64,000 nucleotides of DNA from Rhodobacteraceae bacterium UBA6213. GTDB taxonomy: Bacteria; Pseudomonadota; Alphaproteobacteria; Rhodobacterales; Rhodobacteraceae. Positions 41,650 to 50,205 of the stretch are shown here, one piece after another. The number at the start of each line of letters is the position of its first letter. The stretch's first letter is position 1. The stretch covers positions 62,001 to 126,000 of the forward strand of contig DISJ01000018.1 of the NCBI GenBank assembly GCA_002421605.1. The letters are read 5' to 3'. The translations under genes were made by a program, and so were the position numbers. A model generated the notes under the pieces. It ran no database searches, was not told the origin of the DNA, and was given only the letters and a program-made list of their open reading frames with translations.

Positions 41650-43263
41650 ATGACAAAAGCGAAATCGATGGGCGCGGTGGCGGCGAGGGTTCTGGCCGTT
41701 TGGGCGCTGCTGCTTGCTTTCGCGACACCCGCCAACGCGCAGTTGTTGGGCTTTGAACAGGCTTTGGCCGAGGCGGCTTCGTCAGATGCTGTGCTTGCGG
41801 CCTTTTATGGCGAGCGCGGCTACCAGCCGATTTGGACCACCGGGTCCGATGCCGATCGGCGCGCCGCGTTGTTTGCGGCGTTGGCCGCGGCCCCCGACCA
41901 CGGCCTACCCGCCGCCCGCTACGGCGCCGAGGCGTTGATCGCGCGCTTTGCCACGCTGCGCACCGAGCGCGACCGTGCGCGGCTTGAAGCTGCGGTCTCG
42001 TCGGCGCTGCTCAATTACGCACACGACGTTCAGGTGGGGGTCATAACCGACCCCTCTGCGCTTGAAGATGGTTTGGTGCGCAAGCCCAAACGGCAGGACC
42101 AACTGGCTATTCTTGAGGCATTCGCTGCTGCGTCCAACCCCACTGCCTATCTGCGCACACTGCCGCCGCAAGATCCCGAATATGCGCAACTGATGCGCGC
42201 CAAGTTCGACATCGAGGCGGCACTGGCGCGCGGCGGTTGGGGCCCCAAGGTTCCTGCGGTCGGCAAGCTTGAGCCCGGTGCCACTGGCCCGGCAGTTATC
42301 GCGCTGCGCGACCGGCTGATTGCGTTGGGTTACCTGGCCCGTTCGGCATCGGCCAGCTTTGACACCGCCATGCAGGCCGCGGTGCAGCAATTCCAGCTGG
42401 ACAACGGTCTTTCGGCCGACGGTGTAGCGGGCGAAACCACGCTTGGCGAGATCAACCGCAACCCCGAAGACCGTCTGCGCGCCATCGTGGTGGCGATGGA
42501 GCGTATGCGCTGGATGTATGGCAGCGAACGTGGCGAGCGCCACGTCTGGGTGAACCTGCCCGATTTCACCGCGAAGATCATCGACGATGGCAAGGTCACC
42601 TTTCAGACCATAACCGTTGTCGGCCAGAACCTGAGAAATACGCGCAGCCCCGAGTTTTCGGACCAGATGGAACATATGGTCATTAACCCGAGTTGGTACG
42701 TGCCGCGTTCGATCACGGTTGCCGAATACCTTCCGATGTTGCAGGCGAATCCGGGTGCCGTGTCCTACCTTGATCTGATTGATCAGACCGGGCGGGTCAT
42801 CGCGCGCGACGGTATCGACTTCGTTCAGTTCGATGCCAATACCTTTCCCTTCGATCTCAAGCAGGGACCGTCAAATTCGAATGCGCTGGGGCTGGTGAAG
42901 TTCATGTTCCCCAATGCGCTCAACATCTACTTGCACGACACGCCCTCGAAATCGCTTTTCGCGCGCGAAACGCGGGCCTTCTCGCATGGCTGCATCCGCT
43001 TGGGCGACCCTTTCGACTTTGCCTATGCGCTGCTGGCGCGCCAGAGCACTGACCCGCAGGGGTTGTTTGCGCGTAACCTGCATTCGGGGCAGGAAACAAC
43101 GCTGCCGCTGGATACGTTCGTGCCCGTGCATCTGGTGTACTTCACCGCCTGGCCGAACGCCAAAGGCCGCATCGAGTTTCGCCGCGATATCTACGGGCGC
43201 GACGCGCTGATTTTTCAGGCGCTGCAAAACGCCGGGGTGGCGCTGCCTTCCTGGCAGAGCTAA
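41650..43263 (+). CDS. L,D-transpeptidase, YcbB-like, with peptidoglycan-binding domain (537 aa)
   Basis: Signal peptide near the start (LAVWALLLAFATPANA). The middle has a peptidoglycan-binding domain (GATGPAVIALRDRLIALGYL then FDTAMQAAVQQFQLDNGLSA). The C-terminal YkuD domain has NPSWYVPRSITVAEYLPMLQ and the catalytic SHGCIRLGDPF; the Cys is intact. It should make 3-3 cross-links in the periplasm. Start: ATG at 41650, with a TTG at 41641 as alternative. Confidence 0.93.
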   Translation: MTKAKSMGAVAARVLAVWALLLAFATPANAQLLGFEQALAEAASSDAVLAAFYGERGYQPIWTTGSDADRRAALFAALAAAPDHGLPAARYGAEALIARFATLRTERDRARLEAAVSSALLNYAHDVQVGVITDPSALEDGLVRKPKRQDQLAILEAFAAASNPTAYLRTLPPQDPEYAQLMRAKFDIEAALARGGWGPKVPAVGKLEPGATGPAVIALRDRLIALGYLARSASASFDTAMQAAVQQFQLDNGLSADGVAGETTLGEINRNPEDRLRAIVVAMERMRWMYGSERGERHVWVNLPDFTAKIIDDGKVTFQTITVVGQNLRNTRSPEFSDQMEHMVINPSWYVPRSITVAEYLPMLQANPGAVSYLDLIDQTGRVIARDGIDFVQFDANTFPFDLKQGPSNSNALGLVKFMFPNALNIYLHDTPSKSLFARETRAFSHGCIRLGDPFDFAYALLARQSTDPQGLFARNLHSGQETTLPLDTFVPVHLVYFTAWPNAKGRIEFRRDIYGRDALIFQALQNAGVALPSWQS

Positions 43264-43319
43264 ACGGGAACCGAAAGCCGTGGGGCAGGGGCGCCCAATG
43301 TGCATTACCGGGGCAGCAA

Positions 43320-44411
43320 ATGGCGCATACCGTTCATTCCATCGCCGAGACGCTCGGGCTTGAAGCGCATGGAGCGGTAGATCTGAAAATTACCGGAGTC
43401 GCGGAACCAGCACTGGCGGGGCAAGACGATCTGGCCTTTGCGGGCAATCCGAAATACGCCGACGCGCTGCGCCAAGGGCAGGCGCGGGCCGCGCTGCTGT
43501 GGCAAGATGCAGACTGGCGCGGCTTAGGTTTGCAAGCGGCGATTCTGGCGCCGCGGCCACGCTTTGCCATGTCGGGCATCAGTCGGCTGTTTGATGCAGG
43601 CCCTGAAATTGCGCCAGGAGTTCATCCGAGTGCGCTGATCGATGCGTCGGCCCGTGTTGGCAAAGGGGCGGCGATTGGGCCCTTTGTCAGCATCGGGCGC
43701 GACGTCGAGATTGGCCCGCGCGCCCGCATCGGTGCGCAATGTGCGATTGGCGAAGGCTGCAAGATCGGCGCCGATGCGCTGCTGCACCCGCGCGTCACAC
43801 TGGGTGCCCGCGTCGAGGTGGGGGACCGTTTTATCGCGCAATCGGGTGTGGTGATCGGCGGCGATGGTTTTTCTTTCGTGACGCCAGAGAAATCAGTGAC
43901 CGAAGAAGTGCGCGAGACCCTTGGGCAACGAGGCCAGACCCGCCCCCAAGCCTGGGCGCGCATTCACAGCCTCGGCAATGTGGTAATCGGCGACGATGTT
44001 GAAGTGGGTGCCAATACCACTATTGACCGTGGCACCGTGCGCGCAACGACCGTGGGCTCTGGCACCAAGATCGACAACCTCGTGCAGATCGGCCATAACG
44101 CGCAGCTTGGCCGCGACTGCCTGATCTGCGCGCAATCGGCCGTTGGCGGTTCGGCGCGGTTGGGCGATCGGGTGGTGATGGGCGGGCGCGCAGGCGTTTC
44201 AGACAACCTGCTGGTGGGCGATGATGTGGTGCTGGGTGCCGCGGCCGTTTTACTTTCCAACGCTCCGGCGGGTCGCACGTTGCTTGGCTACCCGGCGATC
44301 AAGATGGACGCGCAGATCGAGGCCTATAAAAACACCCGGCGGCTGGGGCGACTATTCGCTCAGGTGGCAGAGTTGCGCGAAGCTGTTATCAGACTGGGTG
44401 GCAAAAATTGA
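43320..44411 (+). CDS. lpxD: UDP-3-O-acylglucosamine N-acyltransferase LpxD (363 aa)
   Basis: N-terminal uridine-binding domain (VAEPALAGQDDLAFAGNPKY), then left-handed beta-helix of hexapeptide repeats (IGPFVSIGRDVEIGPRARIG, ...) with the catalytic His in QIGHNAQLGRDCLICAQSAV. The last part (LLGYPAIKMDAQIEAYKNTR) is typical. The enzyme adds the second acyl chain of lipid A using acyl-ACP. It lies immediately before an ACP and a ketosynthase gene. Confidence 0.96.
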   Translation: MAHTVHSIAETLGLEAHGAVDLKITGVAEPALAGQDDLAFAGNPKYADALRQGQARAALLWQDADWRGLGLQAAILAPRPRFAMSGISRLFDAGPEIAPGVHPSALIDASARVGKGAAIGPFVSIGRDVEIGPRARIGAQCAIGEGCKIGADALLHPRVTLGARVEVGDRFIAQSGVVIGGDGFSFVTPEKSVTEEVRETLGQRGQTRPQAWARIHSLGNVVIGDDVEVGANTTIDRGTVRATTVGSGTKIDNLVQIGHNAQLGRDCLICAQSAVGGSARLGDRVVMGGRAGVSDNLLVGDDVVLGAAAVLLSNAPAGRTLLGYPAIKMDAQIEAYKNTRRLGRLFAQVAELREAVIRLGGKN

Positions 44412-44423
44412 ACGGAGACATTT

Positions 44424-44687
44424 ATGGCCAGTGCAGTTGCCAATGAAATCATAGCGATCATCGCCCGGCAGGCAATGCTGACCCCCGACGAGGTGCGCCT
44501 TGACATGACGCTTGACGAGTTGGGCTTTGACAGCCTCGTTCTGGTTGAGGCGCTGTTTGCCATCGAAGAGAAATTCGATATTTCCGTGCCCTACAATGCC
44601 AATGATCCCGACGAGACCGAGTTCGACATCTCATCAATCGGGGCGGTCATCGCAGGTATCGAGGCGCTTGTCGCCGCACGGGCGTAA
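44424..44687 (+). CDS. Acyl carrier protein, AcpXL-like (87 aa)
   Basis: The phosphopantetheine site is LGFDSLVLVEALFAIEEKF, with the Ser in DSL. The N-terminus (ANEIIAIIARQAMLTPDEVR) and the acidic segment NDPDETEFDISSIGAVIAGI differ from housekeeping AcpP and resemble AcpXL of alphaproteobacterial lipid A synthesis. Twelve bases after lpxD, five before the ketosynthase; the three probably form one operon. Ordinary AcpP is presumably elsewhere. Confidence 0.85.
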   Translation: MASAVANEIIAIIARQAMLTPDEVRLDMTLDELGFDSLVLVEALFAIEEKFDISVPYNANDPDETEFDISSIGAVIAGIEALVAARA

Positions 44688-44691
44688 AGCG

Positions 44692-45900
44692 GTGGGCCGC
44701 GTTGTCATCACCGGGGCAGGTACGATCAATCCGCTTGGTGCAGACATGCACGAGACTTATGCGGCACTGATACAAGGGCGGGTGGCGATCGGGCCGCTTG
44801 CATTCCGCGATTCCGACCGGCTTTCGGTGCAGGTCGGCGCCGAAGTAAAGGGCTTTGTACCCGAAGCGCACCTGAGCCGAAGTGAGCTTGGCTTTGCCGA
44901 CCGCTTTGCGCAATTTGCGCTGGTCGCGGCGCGCCAGGCGGTGGCCGAGGCGGGCCTAACCTTTAACGATGATCTGGCCGAGCGCGCCGGTGTGATCGTT
45001 GGCACGGCGGGCGGCGGGCTTACCACCTCGGACGAGGCGTATCGCGCGGTTTATGCCGAGGGCAAGAACCGCGTGCACCCCTTTACCGTGCCGCGCCTGA
45101 TGCACAGCGCCGCTGCCAGTCTTGTGGGCATGGCACTGGGGCTGCGCGGCCCCAGTTTTTCGGTTTCTACCGCCTGTGCCAGTTCAAACCATGCAATGGG
45201 GTTGGCATTTCAGATGGTGCGCGGTGGTGCGGCACCGGTGATGCTGGCGGGCGGTGCCGAAGCGATGTTGTGCTTTGGCGGCATCAAGGCTTGGGAGGGG
45301 CTGCGTGTGCTGTCACCCGATGGCTGTCGCCCATTTTCGGGCGACCGCAACGGTCTGGTGCAGGGCGAGGGTGCCGCGGTCTTTGTGTTTGAAGATTACG
45401 ACCATGCCCGCGCGCGCGGTGCGCCGATGTTGGCCGAGGTGGTGGGTTTTGCAATGGGGGCCGACGCAGGCGACATGGTGATGCCCTCGCGCGATGGTGC
45501 TGCACGGGTGATGGCGGGCGCGCTGGCTGATGCGGGCCTTGCGCACGAAACGGTGGGTTACATCAATGCGCACGGCACCGGCACCACTGCCAATGACCGC
45601 ACTGAAATCGCGGCGATCCGGCAGGTTTTCGGAGCGCACGCCGACAAGCTGATGATCTCGTCCACCAAGTCGATGCACGGGCATCTGATCGGCGCGACGG
45701 GTGCGGTCGAACTTATTGCCTGCCTGATGGCGCTGCGCATGGGCGTGATTGCACCGACCATGGGGCACCGGGTGCCAGATCCAGACTGCGCGCTTGACGT
45801 GGTGCCAAATGTGGCGCGGCAGGCGCGCGTTGATGTGGTGTTGTCGAACGCCTTTGCCTTTGGTGGTTTGAACGCCGTGCTGGCGTTGGCGCGCATCTAG
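44692..45900 (+). CDS. Beta-ketoacyl-ACP synthase, FabF type (402 aa)
   Basis: GTG start at 44692 five bases after the ACP stop; longer in-frame sequence upstream is a shadow. Catalytic residues are complete: Cys in VSTACASSNHAMGLAFQMV, His in NAHGTGTTANDRTEI and His in STKSMHGHLIGATGAVELIA. Linked with a special ACP and LpxD, it most likely elongates the acyl chain for lipid A, rather than serving bulk fatty-acid synthesis. Confidence 0.92.
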   Translation: MGRVVITGAGTINPLGADMHETYAALIQGRVAIGPLAFRDSDRLSVQVGAEVKGFVPEAHLSRSELGFADRFAQFALVAARQAVAEAGLTFNDDLAERAGVIVGTAGGGLTTSDEAYRAVYAEGKNRVHPFTVPRLMHSAAASLVGMALGLRGPSFSVSTACASSNHAMGLAFQMVRGGAAPVMLAGGAEAMLCFGGIKAWEGLRVLSPDGCRPFSGDRNGLVQGEGAAVFVFEDYDHARARGAPMLAEVVGFAMGADAGDMVMPSRDGAARVMAGALADAGLAHETVGYINAHGTGTTANDRTEIAAIRQVFGAHADKLMISSTKSMHGHLIGATGAVELIACLMALRMGVIAPTMGHRVPDPDCALDVVPNVARQARVDVVLSNAFAFGGLNAVLALARI

Positions 45901-45913
45901 CCTAAATGCCAAA

Positions 45914-45934
45914 CGCCGCCCATTGTGGGCGGCG
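45914..45934. terminator. Hairpin after the ketosynthase gene
   Basis: CGCCGCCCA and TGGGCGGCG form a nine-base stem around TTG. It lies between the ketosynthase and the IalB gene, convergent, with only a weak T-run (TTTCTTC) a few bases on. Confidence 0.7.
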
Positions 45935-45961
45935 CTGATTTCTTCTGCGATCGGGTCGCGA

Positions 45962-46621
45962 TCAGGGGCGCGGCGTCGGCGCGTCTGCGGGCGCAGTCGC
46001 CGGGGCTTCTGCGCCCGGGGTTACGCCAGCCGCAGCGGCTGCGGCGGCGGACGAGGCGGCGTTAGCCGCGCTGACCGCAGCGTATCCGTCGGCGAAACCT
46101 TCCAGTCCGATAACCGAGTCGACGGTTTGGTCGGGCGCCACCATCGGTACCAGCGACAGCACTGCCGAGGTGCCGGTTTTCATTGAGTCGATATCTTCTG
46201 CGGTAAACCCGGCGCGAACCACGCAGCCGACCGAGTTGCAGAAGGTAAAGGGATAGCGACGCGCCTCGTTACCATTAAAGCTGATCGACAGCATTTGCGA
46301 CAAGAGCGTCTCAAGCGGCGTCAAGATCGTTGCACCCGCCGCGGCAGGTTGCCCGGCCGGTAGTGCGAACATGCTGATTTCCGCCAGCGGCGTGCCGTCT
46401 GAGGTTTTCAGCAATTGGTATAGCTGGCAGGGGTCGAACCCATCCTCGGTGCGGATACACTGCATTTCCCACGCGCCATAGGTTTCGGCCACATAGGTTT
46501 CGCCGATCGGGGTTTCGGCAGGCTCGGAGGCTGCGGCGGGGGGCGTTGTGTCTTGTGCAAGCGCCGGCGTCGCGAGCGCAAAAGCCATTGCGACCGAGAG
46601 CGTCTTGAAATGGTTTGCCAT
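45962..46621 (-). CDS. Invasion-associated locus B (IalB) family exported protein (219 aa)
   Basis: Signal peptide (LSVAMAFALATPALAQ). The domain has AETYGAWEMQCIRTEDGFDP with CQLYQLL, ISMFALPAGQPAAAGATILT and YPFTFCNSVGCVVRAGFTAE, the family's conserved Cys positions. A long Ala-rich C-terminal tail ends APADAPTPRP. IalB proteins are periplasmic or outer-membrane associated; function is not settled outside Bartonella. ATG at 46621 has AGGA upstream. Confidence 0.87.
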   Translation of the reverse strand: MANHFKTLSVAMAFALATPALAQDTTPPAAASEPAETPIGETYVAETYGAWEMQCIRTEDGFDPCQLYQLLKTSDGTPLAEISMFALPAGQPAAAGATILTPLETLLSQMLSISFNGNEARRYPFTFCNSVGCVVRAGFTAEDIDSMKTGTSAVLSLVPMVAPDQTVDSVIGLEGFADGYAAVSAANAASSAAAAAAAGVTPGAEAPATAPADAPTPRP

Positions 46622-47006
46622 GGGCTTCATCCTGTTGCTTTTGACGTTGCGGCTCGCTTAGCACGGCGCGGCAGGGGTGTCAGCGTCGAAAATGCCCCAC
46701 CAGCAAGCGCGTCGGGCGGAAAACCGCCGGAACGAAATAGAAAAAGGTCCCCCTTGAGGGACCTTTTCCACTTGTTTCTCCCTGTCGGACGGGCCGACTT
46801 AATTAGCGCGATGCTAATGCGCGACATATCGTCCGTCAACAGCCAAGAAATGCGTATTCGCCTGTGCGGCCGCGCCCCGAGGCGCAGCCACTTTGACAGG
46901 GAGGAAGGGATCCGTGCGACATGGTCTGGGCGCGGATCGAGCGAATGGTGGCACATGTCGGTTAACATTGTATGTTGGCGCTGAACGGCGTGCGGGAGAT
47001 GAAAAA
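46622..47006. other. Intergenic region with a hairpin
   Basis: About 385 bases between divergent genes. At 46742-46767 AAAAGGTCCC and GGGACCTTTT form a ten-base stem with a six-base loop and flanking A and T runs, a bidirectional terminator shape. It has no obvious parent gene on either side, so it may end a small RNA transcribed from the 46,770-46,900 stretch. Confidence 0.4.
46742..46767. terminator. Orphan bidirectional terminator
   Basis: Stem of ten pairs with A5 on the left and T4 on the right. It is 120 bases upstream of the IalB start on the minus strand and about 240 bases before the HerA-like start, and does not follow a recognised gene on either strand. Confidence 0.5.
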
Positions 47007-48536
47007 GTGGTGACGCAAAACGGCATTTTCGTGGGTGGCGGCGGGGCAGCTTATGCAGAGCCGCAGGAGCTGCTGCTGAAATACGGCAACCGCCACGGGT
47101 TGATCGCGGGGGCAACCGGCACCGGCAAGACCGTGACGTTGCAGATCCTTGCCGAAGGGTTTTCCGCTGCGGGGGTGCCGGTATTTCTGGCGGATGTGAA
47201 GGGCGATCTGGCGGGGCTTGCAGTGGCGGGGCAGGCCGATGGCAAGCTGCATGAGGCTTTCCTCAAGCGGGCAGAAACGATTGGTTTTGATCTGCAGTAT
47301 CAGGCCTTTCCGGTGACCTTTTGGGACATGTTCGGTGAACAGGGCCACCCGGTGCGCACCACGGTCAGTGAAATGGGGCCGCTGCTTTTGTCGCGGCTGA
47401 TGGACCTGAGCGAAGCGCAAGAGGGCGTGCTGAACATCGCCTTTCGGCTGGCCGACGAAGAAGGGCTGCCGCTGCTCGACCTCAAAGACCTGCAGGCGAT
47501 GCTGCTGTTCATCGGTCAGAACGCCGCTGACATCGGGCTGCGCTATGGCAACGTGGCACCCTCTACCATCGGCGCGATCCAGCGCCAATTGCTTGTGCTG
47601 GAAAATCAGGGCGGCACCAAGCTGTTCGGCGAACCCGCGCTTGATTTGGCCGATATCCTGTCGTGTGCGCCCGACGGGCGCGGGCGCATCAACATTCTGG
47701 CGGCAGACAAGCTGATGTCTTCGCCGCGGCTTTACGCAACCTTCCTGCTTTGGCTTTTGTCAGAGCTTTTTGAAGAACTGCCCGAGGTGGGCGACCCTGA
47801 CAAGCCCAAGCTCGTGTTCTTTTTTGACGAGGCGCATCTACTGTTTCAAGATGCCCCCAAGGCGTTGATCTTGAAGGTGGAGCAGGTGGCGCGGCTGATC
47901 CGCTCCAAAGGGGTGGGGGTGTATTTCATCACTCAGAACCCGACCGACGTGCCTGATACAGTGCTGGGTCAGCTTGGCAACCGCGTGCAGCACGCGCTGC
48001 GCGCCTTTACCGCGCGCGATCAGAAAGATCTGAGACGCGCTGCCGAAAATTATCGCGCAAATCCTCGATTTGATACCGAGCTGGCAATCAAGGAGGTTGG
48101 CACCGGCGAGGCGGTCACCTCGTTCCTGCAAGCCAAGGGCGCGCCGGGGATGGTTGAGCGCACGCTGGTGCGCCCGCCCGCAAGCCGCCTTGGCCCGATT
48201 ACCCCGATAGAGCGCGCCGAACAGCTGCGCGCCTCGACTTTTGGGGCCAAATACGACGCGCTGGTAGATCGCGACTCCGCGCACGAACGGTTGGCGACGA
48301 GGGCAGCGGCGGCCGCTGCTGCAGCCGCCACCGTTTCCGCCGAAAGCGAGGCGCGCGAGTTTTCCAGCGCGCGTCGCTACACCGGGGGGAGCACGCAGGC
48401 CAAGCCGGCCAAGCGATCGTCGCGTTCGGATTCGATTGCCGAGACCTTTGGCAAAAGTTTTGCCCGCCAGCTTGGTTCCAAATCCGGGCAGGCGCTGGTG
48501 CGCGGCGTGTTGGGCGGTCTGTTCAAGTCACGTTGA
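47007..48536 (+). CDS. HerA-like/DUF853 ATPase (509 aa)
   Basis: GTG at 47007 with GGGAG eight bases upstream is the best start; the second GTG three bases on is also possible. Walker A GLIAGATGTGKTVTLQ near residue 40, Walker B with FFFDEAHLLFQDAPKALILK, then VARLIRSKGVGVYFITQNPT and RVQHALRAFTARDQKDLRRA. This is the DUF853/YjgR family of HerA-FtsK-type ATPases. The C-terminal part is Ala/Arg/Ser-rich. Role unknown, probably DNA-related. Its end overlaps the convergent DUF6477 gene. Confidence 0.9.
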   Translation: MVTQNGIFVGGGGAAYAEPQELLLKYGNRHGLIAGATGTGKTVTLQILAEGFSAAGVPVFLADVKGDLAGLAVAGQADGKLHEAFLKRAETIGFDLQYQAFPVTFWDMFGEQGHPVRTTVSEMGPLLLSRLMDLSEAQEGVLNIAFRLADEEGLPLLDLKDLQAMLLFIGQNAADIGLRYGNVAPSTIGAIQRQLLVLENQGGTKLFGEPALDLADILSCAPDGRGRINILAADKLMSSPRLYATFLLWLLSELFEELPEVGDPDKPKLVFFFDEAHLLFQDAPKALILKVEQVARLIRSKGVGVYFITQNPTDVPDTVLGQLGNRVQHALRAFTARDQKDLRRAAENYRANPRFDTELAIKEVGTGEAVTSFLQAKGAPGMVERTLVRPPASRLGPITPIERAEQLRASTFGAKYDALVDRDSAHERLATRAAAAAAAAATVSAESEAREFSSARRYTGGSTQAKPAKRSSRSDSIAETFGKSFARQLGSKSGQALVRGVLGGLFKSR

Positions 48537-48819
48537 GCTTCGGCCCCGTAAGTAGCCGCGATTCTGCCAAAAGCGCGATCAGCACGTCAATGTGGCGCGA
48601 AAGACTGTAATGCGCGGCGCCCGCGCGCCGCGTTTCCTCCAACTCCGCCTCGGCGGCCATTAGTGCCGCGAGCGCATGTTCGGGCACGATTGTTTCCACA
48701 TCGCGCACAATGCGGCGCAGGTCGCGGCTGCGGTTGTAGTCGGCAAGGCCAAGCCGCGCTGCGCGGATCAATAAGCGCGGGCGGCGTAATTCGGCTAGCA
48801 GCTGCGCAAAATCGGTCAT
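48523..48819 (-). CDS. DUF6477 family small protein (98 aa)
   Basis: The ATG at 48819 gives FAQLLAELRRPRLLIRAARL, then DYNRSRDLRRIVRDVETIVP and AALMAAEAELEETRRAGAAH, the pattern of DUF6477, a family of Rhodobacteraceae. Function unknown. Cytoplasmic, helical, basic. It overlaps the end of the HerA-like gene by 14 bases tail to tail. Confidence 0.75.
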   Translation of the reverse strand: MTDFAQLLAELRRPRLLIRAARLGLADYNRSRDLRRIVRDVETIVPEHALAALMAAEAELEETRRAGAAHYSLSRHIDVLIALLAESRLLTGPKLNVT

Positions 48820-48953
48820 GGTAAGCCCTTTCTGGTTACAATGACTCCAACATAATCAACCTAAGCGGGTGTTGCGTTTTTTGCGGCTTGACCGAACGGC
48901 GATGTATGAAATGTTTATCATTTCGCAACAATTATCAGGTTCCGGGCGTTTTG

Positions 48954-48968
48954 TTAACGAATGGGTAA
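48954..48968. promoter_or_regulatory. CtrA-like site (TTAA-N7-GTAA)
   Basis: TTAA-CGAATGG-GTAA differs by one base from the full CtrA consensus TTAA-N7-TTAA. It lies about 65-80 bases upstream of the GafA-like gene. CtrA is known to control gafA in Rhodobacter. The match is suggestive only. Confidence 0.45.
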
Positions 48969-48970
48969 CA

Positions 48971-48991
48971 AATGCAACCCACGGTTGCATT
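48971..48991. promoter_or_regulatory. Nine-base inverted repeat upstream of the GafA-like gene
   Basis: AATGCAACC-N3-GGTTGCATT, perfect arms, 43 bases before the start codon. This is the form of a dimeric regulator operator; its closeness to the start fits a repressor or autoregulation. Confidence 0.55.
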
Positions 48992-49033
48992 AGCATTGGC
49001 CTCTGCCTGTAAACCAAGGATTTAAAGGGCGAA

Positions 49034-50158
49034 ATGTCGAACCTGGCTGTTCCAAAAGCGGCGCTTCCCGCGTGGCTGCCCGAGTTCACTCGGGCCTATC
49101 TACGTCATGTCGAAGAAGGAATTCCGATCCGCCAGATCGCGCGCGAGAAGGGCGAGCACGCCTCTACAGTGTTGCGCCGCCTGCGCCGAATAGAGGCACG
49201 TCGGGATGATCCGCTGCTTGACGAGGCGCTAAGTCGCTTTGCCCATTCCGCAGGGTGCCCGCCCCGCAACTTCTGCTCAGCGAAGGATAAGATCGCCATG
49301 TCAGCACCGATCCGCACGCGTACAAAAACTGAAACCGCCGAAACCCTGCAGCGCGAAGGCCGCCGCATCCTGCGCCGCCTGGCAGAGGCTGGCGCCGTGT
49401 TGGTGGTTGGCGCCGATATGGATAAAGCCGTCGTGCTGAAGGGCACCGTGCGCACCGCCGTGCTGGAACGCAGCGTGGCGCAGGGCTTTGCGCTGAACGA
49501 CTGGATCGCGGTGATCCACACGGGCCGCGTTACCAGCTACGAAATTACTGCCACAGGCCGCGCCGCCTTGCGCCGGATGATCGAGGCCGATGACCTGGCG
49601 CGCGTGGCGGGATTTGCCGAGGCGCAATCGGGCTTTGCCACGCCTTATGCCAACCAGCATCGCCAGTGGGAAACGCGCGATCTGCCCGAGATGGGCGAGG
49701 GGCAGCGGCGCCTGCGCGTGAACCTGGCAGAAAGCCCGCTTGGTGTGCTGGCGCGCCGCCGAGACAGGGACGGTGAGCCGTTTCTCGCCCCCGAGCTGGT
49801 GGCTGCGGGCGAGCGGCTGCGCGAAGATTTCGAACTGGCCCAGCTTGGCCCACGCGTGGCGCAAAACTGGGAGCGGTTTCTGTCGGGAGGCGAGCGGGGC
49901 CAGCATCGCCCCGATTCCAACCATTCGGGCGGCTCGGACAAGGCGCGGGCGCGGGTGGCATTGGCGCTGCGCGACCTCGGGCCGGGGCTAGGCGATATGG
50001 CGCTTCGCTGTTGTTGCTTTCTTGAAGGGCTTGAGGCGGTTGAAAAGCGTCTGGGCTGGTCGGCGCGTTCGGGCAAGATCGTGCTGCGCATCGCGTTGAT
50101 GCGGCTCAAACGGCACTACGAGGAAACCTATGGCGGTGCGGCGCCGTTGATCGGCTAG
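49034..50158 (+). CDS. DUF6456 family protein, possible GafA-like gene-transfer-agent activator (374 aa)
   Basis: Residues about 10-55 make a HTH (WLPEFTRAYLRHVEEGIPIR then QIAREKGEHASTVLRRLRRI). A middle region with RREGRRILRRLAEAGAVLVV and a C-terminal DUF6456 domain, including GPGLGDMALRCCCFLEGLEA and VEKRLGWSARSGKIVLRIAL, follow. The pattern of HTH plus C-terminal sigma-region-4-like domain matches what is described for GafA (fusion of GafY and GafZ), the activator of gene transfer agents in Rhodobacter. A CtrA-like site and a palindrome lie upstream. The GafA identity is an inference. Confidence 0.6.
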   Translation: MSNLAVPKAALPAWLPEFTRAYLRHVEEGIPIRQIAREKGEHASTVLRRLRRIEARRDDPLLDEALSRFAHSAGCPPRNFCSAKDKIAMSAPIRTRTKTETAETLQREGRRILRRLAEAGAVLVVGADMDKAVVLKGTVRTAVLERSVAQGFALNDWIAVIHTGRVTSYEITATGRAALRRMIEADDLARVAGFAEAQSGFATPYANQHRQWETRDLPEMGEGQRRLRVNLAESPLGVLARRRDRDGEPFLAPELVAAGERLREDFELAQLGPRVAQNWERFLSGGERGQHRPDSNHSGGSDKARARVALALRDLGPGLGDMALRCCCFLEGLEAVEKRLGWSARSGKIVLRIALMRLKRHYEETYGGAAPLIG

Positions 50159-50205
50159 CGCGGGCGCGAGCGGGATAGCGCAAAGTGCGCCCCCGCTCGC
50201 CCTCT

